A DNA stretch of 32,282 nucleotides from Acidimicrobiales bacterium (GTDB lineage: Bacteria; Actinomycetota; Acidimicrobiia; Acidimicrobiales; RAAP-2). The stretch lies in contig JADGOH010000011.1 of NCBI GenBank assembly GCA_017883025.1, positions 1-32,282 on the forward strand. Reading direction: 5' to 3'. Shown here piece after piece: positions 17,203-24,167 of this stretch. Numbering within the stretch: the stretch's first letter is position 1; the number at the start of each line of letters is the position of its first letter. The translations under genes and the position numbers were made by a program. Under the pieces are notes generated by a model. It had not been told where the DNA came from, ran no database searches, and saw only the letters and a program-made list of their open reading frames with translations.

Positions 17203-18000
17203 ATGTTCGACGGGCGATGGCGCGACACGGTGGACCGGGGGACCGGGCCGGTCGGTCGCAAACTGCAGCAGATCGGCGTCTCTGCCGACGTGTTGACGGC
17301 CACCGGCCTCGTCTCGGCGGCGGCCACGGCGCTGGCGGTCGCCACCGGGCACCTCCACCTGGCCATCGTGCTGCTGATCCTGACCGGCATGCACGACCTG
17401 CTCGACGGTCCGGTCGCCAAGGCCTCGGGCACGTCTTCGATCCGCGGTGCCTTCTTCGACTCGGTCACCGACCGTGTGGCGGACGCCCTGATCCTCGGTG
17501 GTATCGCGTGGTATCTCGCGTCCACCCACCCCGGGCACCTGGTGATGCTGCCGTTCGCCGTCCTCGCCGTGACGTCGCTCGTCTCGTACCAGCGTGCGAA
17601 GGCCGAGTCCCTCGGGATCTCGGCGAAGGGCGGGCTGATGGAACGGGCCGAGCGGATGATCCTGCTGGGCATCGCGTTCTTGTCGGCGGCCTTCCTCGTG
17701 CCGGTCCTCTGGGTGATGCTCGTCCTCACCACGCTGACCGCCGCCGGGCGCTTCGCCAAGGTGTGGCGCCTCGCCGAAGCCCCCGCATCGAGCACGGCCC
17801 GCCGGGAACGGCGGACCCGCAGCGGCGTCCGGGTGTCCAGCCGCAGCGCGGCCCGCTCGTCCGGCCGCACCGGTGCCATGTCGGCGTCGCGCTGGCGTGC
17901 CCGCCGCCAGGGTGAGCTCTCGAGTCGGTCCGGCAGGACCTGGAGGGCCCGTCAGGCCCGAACCGGGACCCGCCAGCGTGCCGGCCGCCGCCATGGCTGA
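17203..18000 (+). CDS. pgsA: CDP-alcohol phosphatidyltransferase, probable phosphatidylinositol phosphate synthase
   Basis: A 265-residue integral membrane enzyme that moves a phosphatidyl group from CDP-diacylglycerol to an alcohol; by synteny with mycobacterial pgsA1 the acceptor is probably inositol-1-phosphate. The CDP-alcohol signature runs from 65 to 90: Asp65, Asp68, Gly69, Ala72, Gly82, Asp86 and Asp90 are all in register, but the conserved Arg after Ala is Lys73. Hydrophobic helices follow (about 92-106, 112-128, 152-182). A tail from about 199 to the end has 22 Arg and no Lys in 67 residues and is not part of the usual family length (about 200-220). Codons in the tail keep high GC3, arguing against a frameshift. 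ATG 17203 has AAGGAG 5 nt upstream. Confidence 0.87.
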   Translation: MFDGRWRDTVDRGTGPVGRKLQQIGVSADVLTATGLVSAAATALAVATGHLHLAIVLLILTGMHDLLDGPVAKASGTSSIRGAFFDSVTDRVADALILGGIAWYLASTHPGHLVMLPFAVLAVTSLVSYQRAKAESLGISAKGGLMERAERMILLGIAFLSAAFLVPVLWVMLVLTTLTAAGRFAKVWRLAEAPASSTARRERRTRSGVRVSSRSAARSSGRTGAMSASRWRARRQGELSSRSGRTWRARQARTGTRQRAGRRHG

Positions 18001-18034
18001 GCCGAACACCAACGTCGGCAGGGGCTGACGACCG

Positions 18035-18982
18035 GTGGACAGGGGGCAGGCACAGTTTCGGACCTACACGACGCTCGCCCGTGGTATCGCCGCGCTCCCC
18101 GAGCCCGTGGCCATGGGGCTCGGCAACCTGGTGGGCGAGGTGCTCTTCCACGTCCGACGCGGTCAACGCGCCCAGGTCACGGCCAATCTCGCCAGGGTCC
18201 TGGGGGCGGACGGCGACGACGCCGTCCTGCTCGATCGCTGGGCCCGCCGGGCGTTCCGCGAGTACGCCCGCTACTGGGTCGAGGGGGCCCGCCTGCCCGG
18301 GATCACGCCCGAGACGGTGGCCCAGCATGTCCAGGTGGAGGGGTTGCACCACCTCCACGACGCCGCGGCGTCGGGCACCGGCTGCATCCTGGCGCTGCCC
18401 CATGTCGGCAGTTGGGAGTACGGGGGCGCCTTCCTGGCCACCCAGGGGCTTCCGATGACGGCCGTGGCCGAGCGAGTCGAGCCACCCGAGCTGTTCGACT
18501 ACTTCGTGGAGCAGCGGGCGGCCATGGGGCTCACGATCGTGCCCCTCGACCGGCACTCGGGCGGCACGCTGCTGGCGACGCTGCGGGCCGGCAGACTGGT
18601 CGGGCTCCTGTGCGATCGGGACATCGAGGGCACAGGCATCGAGGTCGAGTTCTTCGGCGAGCGGACGACGATGCCGGCGGGCCCGGCCACCCTCGCCCTG
18701 CGAACCGGCGCCACCCTGTGCACCGGCGCCGTGTACAGCGGCCCGGGGCGTCAGCACCGGGCACTGGTCGAGGCGCCCCTCGACACCACGCGCACCGGCG
18801 GGCTGCGGGTTGACGTCGCCCGGTTGACCCAGGAGATCGCCGGCCGTCTGGAGGGCCTGATCCGGCGCGCGCCCGATCAGTGGCACGTCTTCCAGCCCTT
18901 GTGGCTGGCCGACCGCCCCGCTGTCGCGGACGACCGGTTGGTGCCGCTGGCCGCCGACCCGGTGAGCGAGGCGGTGGCATGA
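18035..18982 (+). CDS. patA: LpxL/PatA-type acyltransferase, probable phosphatidylinositol mannoside acyltransferase
   Basis: A 315-residue acyl-CoA-dependent acyltransferase of the lipid A biosynthesis acyltransferase (LpxL/HtrB) superfamily. The catalytic Hx4E motif is His123-VGSW-Glu128 ('LPHVGSWEYGG'). A second conserved block is 'DRDIEGTGIEVEFFGERTTMPAG'. In mycobacteria PatA adds palmitate to the 6-position of the mannose placed on phosphatidylinositol by PimA, on the inner face of the plasma membrane. The neighbours pgsA and pimA support the same role here. Start GTG 18035 lies 34 nt after pgsA and has only a weak Shine-Dalgarno. The stop overlaps the diguanylate cyclase start as ATGA. 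Confidence 0.9.
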   Translation: MDRGQAQFRTYTTLARGIAALPEPVAMGLGNLVGEVLFHVRRGQRAQVTANLARVLGADGDDAVLLDRWARRAFREYARYWVEGARLPGITPETVAQHVQVEGLHHLHDAAASGTGCILALPHVGSWEYGGAFLATQGLPMTAVAERVEPPELFDYFVEQRAAMGLTIVPLDRHSGGTLLATLRAGRLVGLLCDRDIEGTGIEVEFFGERTTMPAGPATLALRTGATLCTGAVYSGPGRQHRALVEAPLDTTRTGGLRVDVARLTQEIAGRLEGLIRRAPDQWHVFQPLWLADRPAVADDRLVPLAADPVSEAVA

Positions 18983-20973
18983 GCTGGGTCCCCCGCACGC
19001 GTCGGGCCCGTCGCCTGGAGCGCGACGCGGCGGAGGCCAGCCGTCCGGCCGCCCCCGGCCAGACTCGCTCGCTCCCGGTGCCCGAACTCGACCTCGACGC
19101 GTACGCCCCGGACGCCGACGGTCGGGTCAACGGCAACGGCAACGGCAAGGGCAACGGCACGCGCGTCCGGTCGGACGGGCGCGTGCCCGGGCCGGCCCCC
19201 GACGGTCATCCGGTGCTCCCGTTCGGCACGGCCCCACGCCTGCGGACGACGGCCCTGCACGAGGCCGACGTGGTCGCCGTGGTCTCCGCCGAGGGGCGGT
19301 TCGTGTACGTCAGCGCGTCGGCGGAGCGGCTCTTCGGTGCCGACGTGCGCGACGTCGTCGGACGGGTTGCCTTCGAGGTGTTCGACGACGAGAGCGCACC
19401 GGGCGTCCGCGCCCTCTTCGACGACCTGGTCGCCCGGCGACGGCTGTCGGTCGCACTCGAGGTGCGCACCGCGCGGACGGACGGGCGCACATTCGACCTG
19501 GAGCTGACCGCCGCCAACCATCTGGGCGACCCGATGGGCGGCGTCGTGGTGGTGCTGCGCGACATCACGGCGCGCAAGGTCCTGGAGCAGCGGGCCGGCG
19601 AAGTCGACCGCCGCCAGGACGCCCTCATCGAGTCCTTGGCCGACGGGATCCTCATGGTCGACGTCGACGGGCGGATCGTTCGTATGAACGAGGCCTTCGA
19701 GGTGATGTTCCGCTCGCCCCGGGTCCGCCTCCTCGGCCGCGACTACGCCGAGTTGCTCGCCTCGGTCCGCCGGCGCGGGGTCGAGGTGTTCGACGAGACC
19801 GGCAAGGACCTCGACTTCGACGACGACCCTGTGCTGACGGCCCTGCGGCACGGGCGCCGCGTCGTCGGCACCGTCGTCGGGCACCGCACGGGTGGCGTGG
19901 CCGCCGAGTGGGTGCGGGTCAACGCTCAGCCCATCTTCGGGCCCGACGGATACGTCGTGGGGGCGGTCGGCTCGTTCGGCGACATCACCGAGTCCCGGCG
20001 GGCCGCCTACGCGCTCCGTCAGGAGGAGGAGTTCCTGCGCGTCCTGCTCGACACCCTCGACGAGGGGATCGTGGCGTGTGACGCCGAGGGCAGGATGACG
20101 ATCTTCAATCCCGCCGCCCGCCGACTCCACGGCCTCGACCCGACGGTCGAGCCGGTTGGGCGCGTTCCCTCGAGCCGCATGCTCCGGCGACCCGACGGCA
20201 CGCCGATCGAACACGAGGAGAACCCGCTCCTGCTGGCCATGGGGGGCGAACGCCTCCACAACGTCGAGATCATCCTGGACCCCCGCGAAGGCGAGCCCCG
20301 CAAGGTGAGCGTCAACGGCCAGGCTCTGGTCGACGAGGACGGATGGAAGCTCGGTGCCGTGGTCGCGTTGCACGACGTGACCGAGCAGAAGCGCAACGAG
20401 GAGCGTCTGGCCGACCTGGCACACCACGACCCGCTCACCGGGTTGGCCAACCGCACCCTTCTGGCCGTCCGCATGCGCGAGGCGGTGGACGGTCTCGGCG
20501 ACCTGGACCCCTGGTCGGACGACGGCATCGCCGTCGGCCCCGACGGTTCCCGGGCCCATCCCGAGCACCCGGGGATCGCCGTGTACCTGCTCGACCTCGA
20601 CGACTTCAAGAACGTGAACGACGAGTTCGGCCACGACACGGGCGACGACCTCCTGGTGGCGGTGGCCCGTCGACTGTCCGCCATCGTGCGGCCGACCGAC
20701 ACGGTGGCACGCCTGGGAGGCGACGAGTTCGTCGTGGTGTGCAAGATCGAGAGCGGCGAGCAGGAGATGCTCCGGATCTCGAGGCGGATCTCGGCGGCGC
20801 TGGCCCGCCCCTATCGCATCGAGGGCCGGACGCTGGTCGCCGAGGCGTCGGTCGGCGGCGTGTTCGTGGACGACCCGGACACCGACCCGTCCAAGTTGCT
20901 CAGCCTGGCCGACGACGCCATGTACGGCGTCAAGTGGAGCCGGCGCCGACAGCGCCGCTCCATGGCGGACTGA
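18979..20973 (+). CDS. Triple-PAS diguanylate cyclase (GGDEF)
   Basis: A 664-residue soluble signalling protein. Residues 1-90 are basic and low-complexity, with an Asn-Gly run near 51-60. Three PAS domains follow (about 93-200, 214-340 and 352-470), each ending in a 'DIT/DVT' strand and short helix. The GGDEF domain (about 475-660) has DLDDFKNVND (539-548), an intact GGDEF at 580-584 and the inhibitory I-site RxxD (RPTD 571-574) five residues ahead. It should therefore make cyclic di-GMP from two GTP and be feedback-inhibited. A roughly 30-residue Asp/Gly/Pro insert (about 503-533) splits the first strand region. No membrane helix is seen. ATG 18979 overlaps the patA stop (ATGA), tying its expression to membrane-lipid genes. 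No EAL domain is present. Confidence 0.93.
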   Translation: MSWVPRTRRARRLERDAAEASRPAAPGQTRSLPVPELDLDAYAPDADGRVNGNGNGKGNGTRVRSDGRVPGPAPDGHPVLPFGTAPRLRTTALHEADVVAVVSAEGRFVYVSASAERLFGADVRDVVGRVAFEVFDDESAPGVRALFDDLVARRRLSVALEVRTARTDGRTFDLELTAANHLGDPMGGVVVVLRDITARKVLEQRAGEVDRRQDALIESLADGILMVDVDGRIVRMNEAFEVMFRSPRVRLLGRDYAELLASVRRRGVEVFDETGKDLDFDDDPVLTALRHGRRVVGTVVGHRTGGVAAEWVRVNAQPIFGPDGYVVGAVGSFGDITESRRAAYALRQEEEFLRVLLDTLDEGIVACDAEGRMTIFNPAARRLHGLDPTVEPVGRVPSSRMLRRPDGTPIEHEENPLLLAMGGERLHNVEIILDPREGEPRKVSVNGQALVDEDGWKLGAVVALHDVTEQKRNEERLADLAHHDPLTGLANRTLLAVRMREAVDGLGDLDPWSDDGIAVGPDGSRAHPEHPGIAVYLLDLDDFKNVNDEFGHDTGDDLLVAVARRLSAIVRPTDTVARLGGDEFVVVCKIESGEQEMLRISRRISAALARPYRIEGRTLVAEASVGGVFVDDPDTDPSKLLSLADDAMYGVKWSRRRQRRSMAD

Positions 20974-20980
20974 CCCGGGA

Positions 20981-22186
20981 GTGGAGGGAGGTCCCGGGGG
21001 AGTCGGGCGGCTACGTGTCGCCCTCGTGTGCCCGTACAGCCTGTCGCGGCCGGGCGGCGTACAGGGCCAGGTACTCGGCCTCGCCCGCACGTTGACCGCC
21101 CGCGGCCATGCCGTCGCCGTCTTCGCGCCGGCTGACGGGTCGGTCGTCCCGCCCGACGGGGTGGAACTGGTGACCACCGGGCACTCGACCGCGCTACGGG
21201 CCAACGGATCGGTTGCGCCGGTGTCGGTGTCGCCGGGGGCGGTCCGCCGGGCGCTGGCCGAGCTGCGGGCGTGGGCCCCCGATGTCGTCCACGTCCACGA
21301 GCCGTTCGCCCCGGGGCTGGCCTACGCCCTCCTGGCCGCACACGGCCTGCCACCGATCGTCGCCACCTTCCACCGGAGCGGGGGAAGCGTGCTCTACCGG
21401 CTGTTGGGCCCGGTGGCCCGCCGGTTCGCCGGCCGGCTGGCCGCCCGGGTGGCGGTGTCGGAGGCGGCGGCGTCCACGGCCCGCCAGGCGCTCGGGGGCA
21501 CCTACGAGGTGCTGTTCAACGGGATCGAGGTGGACCGGTTCACCGCGGTGGCGCCCTGGCCGACCACCGGTCGGGCCGTGCTGTTCCTCGGACGCCACGA
21601 GGAGCGCAAGGGCCTCGCCGTACTGCTCGCTGCCTGGCGGCAGTTCGTCACCGCCGGGCCGGTCGCAGGCACACTCGGCCGCTCGCCGGTCCTGTGGGTG
21701 GCGGGCGACGGGCCCGAGACGGCGGCCCTGCGTCGCAGCTTCCCCCCGTCGGACTCGGTGCACTGGCTCGGGATCGTGGACGAGGAGGAGAAGGTCCGGC
21801 GCCTCCTGGCGGCCGAGGTGCTCGTCGCTCCCGCCCTGGGCGGCGAGTCGTTCGGCCTGGTCCTGCTCGAGGGCATGGCGGCACGGGCGGTCGTGGTGGC
21901 CAGCGACATCGACGGGTACCGGGATGCTGCCGGTGGTTGCGCCGTGCTCGTCCCGCCGGGCGACGCCCACGCCCTGGCGGGGGCGGTGCGAGGCGTGCTC
22001 GACGGCGACCTGGCCCATGCCGGCACCCTCGCTCAGGACGAGGACTGCGCTACCCACGAGGACTGCGCTACCCGCGAGCACTGGCTCGATGCCGGGGTCG
22101 CGCGGGCGGACGCCTGGTCGATGGCGTCCCTGGCCGGACGGTACGAGGACCTCTACCGGCGCGTGGTGGTCGGAGACCGCCCGTGA
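20981..22186 (+). CDS. pimA: GT4 glycosyltransferase, probable phosphatidylinositol alpha-mannosyltransferase
   Basis: A 401-residue GT-B fold, family GT4 enzyme. It matches mycobacterial PimA along its length: 'CPYSLSRPGGVQGQV' near 17-31 (PimA CPYSFDVPGGVQSHV), 'VHVHEPFAPGL' near 103-113, 'PIVATFHRSGG' near 125-135, 'LFLGRHEERKGLAVLL' 201-216 with Arg205 and Lys210 for GDP-mannose, and the Ex7E motif Glu289-Glu297 (GGESFGLVLLEGMA). PimA transfers the first mannose to phosphatidylinositol on the cytoplasmic side. Start GTG 20981 is 7 nt after the diguanylate cyclase stop. A tandem six-residue duplication EDCATH/EDCATR near 354-365 is unusual. Gene order pgsA-patA-pimA supports the name. Confidence 0.9.
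   Translation: MEGGPGGVGRLRVALVCPYSLSRPGGVQGQVLGLARTLTARGHAVAVFAPADGSVVPPDGVELVTTGHSTALRANGSVAPVSVSPGAVRRALAELRAWAPDVVHVHEPFAPGLAYALLAAHGLPPIVATFHRSGGSVLYRLLGPVARRFAGRLAARVAVSEAAASTARQALGGTYEVLFNGIEVDRFTAVAPWPTTGRAVLFLGRHEERKGLAVLLAAWRQFVTAGPVAGTLGRSPVLWVAGDGPETAALRRSFPPSDSVHWLGIVDEEEKVRRLLAAEVLVAPALGGESFGLVLLEGMAARAVVVASDIDGYRDAAGGCAVLVPPGDAHALAGAVRGVLDGDLAHAGTLAQDEDCATHEDCATREHWLDAGVARADAWSMASLAGRYEDLYRRVVVGDRP
22040..22075 (+). repeat. In-frame 18-bp tandem duplication in pimA
   Basis: Two 18-bp copies (22040-22057 and 22058-22075) differ at one base (A/G at the 17th position) and encode EDCATH and EDCATR. It adds two cysteines to the region before the last helices. Confidence 0.9.
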
Positions 22187-22193
22187 CCGGTCG

Positions 22194-22199
22194 TACACT
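22194..22199 (+). promoter_or_regulatory. Near-leaderless -10 box of the M48 protease gene
   Basis: TACACT lies 9 nt before ATG 22209 and only 8 nt after the pimA stop. No Shine-Dalgarno precedes the ATG. The predicted transcript would have a leader of about 2-3 nt. Confidence 0.45.
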
Positions 22200-22208
22200 G
22201 CTCGGACG

Positions 22209-23459
22209 ATGACTGACGCCTCCGACCGACCTGCACCGTCCGGCCCGTCCGGCTCCCCCAGTGGCGGATCGCCTGCGGGCGGCACCAGCGCGAGCGGCAC
22301 GGGTTCGGGCGGCAACCGGTCCGGGGGATCGCGCAACCGGCGGCGGCGCAGCGGTGCCGGCGGCGGGGGTGGCGGGGGAGCGACGTCCTCGTCCGGGTCG
22401 TCCTCGGGTGCCGCGCGATCCGGCGGCAGTTCGGGTGGCAACCGGTCCGGCCAGTCCCGGAGCGGTGGCGGCAACGGCGGCAGCCGCGGTGGCCAGCAGC
22501 GCTCGTCCGGGGGACGCCGGCCGTCGGGCCAGGGCGGCGGCAACCGCCACGGCCAGGGCGGCGGCAACCGGGGCGGCTCCTCACGTGGCGGATCCGAACG
22601 CCAGGCCCCTGCCCCTGCCCCCGCGCCGATGGTCCGGGTCGACCGCACCGTCGAACTGGCCGAAGAGGCGGCGGCGACTGCGAACCGCCGACGGGCCCTT
22701 CTGCTCTGCCTGATCCCCGGCGGTGTGCTCGGACTGCTGGCCGGCGTCGTCCTGGTCGTGCTCGGCCTGCCCCTGGTGGCGTTGGCCGTCCTGGTCGTGG
22801 TGACCGCTGCCGGTGCTGCCTGGATGTGGAGCACGGCACCGGGTACGGTGCTCGGCGCGTTGGGGGCCACCCCGAGCCACCAGGCCGACCGGCCCCGGCT
22901 GCACAACCTGGTCGACGGCCTGTGCGCCACCATGGGCCTCGATCGACCTGCCATCGCCGTCGTCGACAGCGACGTGCCCAACGCGCTGGCACTCGGCCGC
23001 GACCCCAGGTCGGCGACCCTCGTGGTCACGTCGGGACTCGACCGGGCCCTCACCCTGGTGGAGCTGGAGGGCGTCCTGGCCCACGAACTGGTTCACATCA
23101 AGCGCAACGACACCGTCCTGTCGGCGGTCGCCGTACTGGTCGCCATGCCGTGGGCGTTCGTGCGGGGCACACCGGTCGGCGTCGACTCCGTGCACGGGCT
23201 GGTCGGCCGGGGCCGTGAGTTCTCGGCAGACCAGCGGGCAGCGCTCATCGTCCGCTACCCGTCGGGCATCGGCTCCGCCCTCGGGACGATGGTCGGGGAG
23301 CCGATGGTCGACGCCGTGTGGCCCCCGGCGCCGGGACGGGTTGCCGCCCTCACCCGTTGGCTGTGGGTCGATCCCATGGCCGGCCCCACGTCGGGCGAGC
23401 AGCCCGAGGGGAACCTCGACGACACCCGGGTCCGGGCCGCCGCCCTCGCCCTCGACTGA
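22209..23459 (+). CDS. M48 (HtpX-like) membrane zinc protease with Gly/Ser/Arg-rich N-terminal tail
   Basis: A 416-residue membrane metallopeptidase. The zinc site is His292-Glu293-x2-His296 (AHELVHIKRND), with Glu337 in 'GREFSADQRAA' as the third ligand. Two closely spaced membrane helices (about 163-185 and 187-207) precede the catalytic domain, and a further hydrophobic stretch follows (about 302-318). HtpX-like enzymes degrade misfolded membrane proteins. Residues 1-135 are a disordered tail rich in Gly, Ser, Asn, Arg and Gln with GGNR and RGG-like repeats, then an Ala-Pro run before the helices. It should be cytoplasmic if topology follows HtpX. ATG 22209 is chosen because of the -10 box just upstream; longer in-frame readings run into pimA. 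Confidence 0.9.
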   Translation: MTDASDRPAPSGPSGSPSGGSPAGGTSASGTGSGGNRSGGSRNRRRRSGAGGGGGGGATSSSGSSSGAARSGGSSGGNRSGQSRSGGGNGGSRGGQQRSSGGRRPSGQGGGNRHGQGGGNRGGSSRGGSERQAPAPAPAPMVRVDRTVELAEEAAATANRRRALLLCLIPGGVLGLLAGVVLVVLGLPLVALAVLVVVTAAGAAWMWSTAPGTVLGALGATPSHQADRPRLHNLVDGLCATMGLDRPAIAVVDSDVPNALALGRDPRSATLVVTSGLDRALTLVELEGVLAHELVHIKRNDTVLSAVAVLVAMPWAFVRGTPVGVDSVHGLVGRGREFSADQRAALIVRYPSGIGSALGTMVGEPMVDAVWPPAPGRVAALTRWLWVDPMAGPTSGEQPEGNLDDTRVRAAALALD

Positions 23460-23462
23460 GCT

Positions 23463-23486
23463 GTCCCGCCCGGGTCGGGCAGGGAC
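23463..23486. terminator. Bidirectional terminator hairpin between M48 gene and marR
   Basis: GTCCCGCCCG (23463-23472) pairs with CGGGC-A-GGGAC (23476-23486) over 10 bp with one bulged A and loop GGT. It fills the 45-bp gap between two convergent genes, which suits a shared terminator. There is no T-run. Confidence 0.65.
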
Positions 23487-23504
23487 GGTCGTCGCGGGGA
23501 GCAG

Positions 23505-24026
23505 TCAGACCTCGGCGCAGGTGGGTGCGGACTCCTCGAGTCCCGGGCAGCCGCTCGACGCGTTCCGCTCGAGCGTGTAGTCGCGGAGTCGGCGAAGCAT
23601 GGCCGAGAACTCGGCCTCCTCGGCCGGCGTGAAGACCTCGTCGAGGACCCGGTCGATCTGGGCCACGTGCACGGGGATGGCATCGGCCATCAGCTGACGG
23701 CCGGCCGGGGTCAGCTGGGCGAACGAGCCCCGGCGGTCCTCGGGGCAGGTGCGCCGGGCGACCAGGCCCTGGTCCTGCAGGCGGTCCACGGCGCGGGTCA
23801 GCCCGCTCGGGGTCAAGGACGCCTGGGCGGCCAGCTCGCTCATGCGCAGCTCCGTCCCCTCGCTGCGGGCCAGCCGGATCAGGATGTCGAAGGACTGCTG
23901 GGTATTGGCGCCCGCATCCTCGAGCTGGCGGCTGAACAGGCGCCGGAGGCCGGCGGCCGACTCGAACAGCAGACCGACGGTGGTGAGGCGCTCGTCGACG
24001 GACTCGGAGGTTGTGGATGTCGCCAT
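23505..24026 (-). CDS. MarR family transcriptional regulator
   Basis: A 173-residue winged-helix regulator. The helix-turn-helix is about 62-87 ('MSELAAQASLTPSGLTRAVDRLQDQG') and the wing contains the signature Asp97-Arg98-Arg99 (EDRRGSFAQLT). Flanking helices (about 15-40 and 125-153) form the dimer interface. A C-terminal tail has two cysteines (SGCPG, PTCAEV), which could be redox-sensing but this is speculation. It is divergent from yceI, and a perfect 16-bp palindrome in the shared gap is the likely operator. ATG 24026 has a leaderless -10 box (TAGACT) 6 nt upstream and no Shine-Dalgarno. Possible ligands include phenolic compounds or peroxides, as in other family members. Confidence 0.93.
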   Translation of the reverse strand: MATSTTSESVDERLTTVGLLFESAAGLRRLFSRQLEDAGANTQQSFDILIRLARSEGTELRMSELAAQASLTPSGLTRAVDRLQDQGLVARRTCPEDRRGSFAQLTPAGRQLMADAIPVHVAQIDRVLDEVFTPAEEAEFSAMLRRLRDYTLERNASSGCPGLEESAPTCAEV

Positions 24027-24032
24027 GGACGC

Positions 24033-24038
24033 AGTCTA
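24033..24038 (-). promoter_or_regulatory. Leaderless -10 box of marR
   Basis: TAGACT on the minus strand, 6 nt before ATG 24026, placing the transcription start on the start codon. It is identical in sequence and spacing to the element at 4393-4398. Confidence 0.55.
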
Positions 24039-24055
24039 TCGGTCGGGAAAGGTAG

Positions 24056-24083
24056 TTGCGAGGGCAAATACCAGTGCTATAGT
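24056..24083 (+). promoter_or_regulatory. Promoter of yceI
   Basis: TTGCGA (24056-24061) and TATAGT (24078-24083) are 16 nt apart, a strong vegetative-type promoter. The start near 24090 falls in the centre of the palindrome at 24083-24098. The leader to ATG 24168 is about 78 nt and contains AAGGAG 5 nt before the ATG. Confidence 0.7.
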
Positions 24084-24098
24084 TGTTTGTACAAACAA
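24083..24098. promoter_or_regulatory. 16-bp perfect palindrome, probable MarR operator
   Basis: TTGTTTGTACAAACAA reads the same on both strands. It begins at the last base of the yceI -10 box and covers the predicted start. Length and symmetry fit a MarR-family dimer site. Binding here would block yceI; marR's own -10 box is about 45 bp away, so autoregulation is less certain. Confidence 0.75.
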
Positions 24099-24167
24099 GT
24101 CGGCGTCCTCATCCGGGGGCCGGCGCCCCCAATCCAGCACCCATCCGCAAGACCTTAAGGAGCAGAC

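Noticed and set aside
18877-21204. 775-codon frame on - opposite the GGDEF gene
   Set aside because: Shadow of the PAS-GGDEF coding strand; low-complexity His/Asp/Arg composition.
22209-22620. CRISPR or satellite repeat
   Set aside because: Repeats are irregular, in frame and encode a Gly/Ser/Arg-rich tail; no spacers of constant length.
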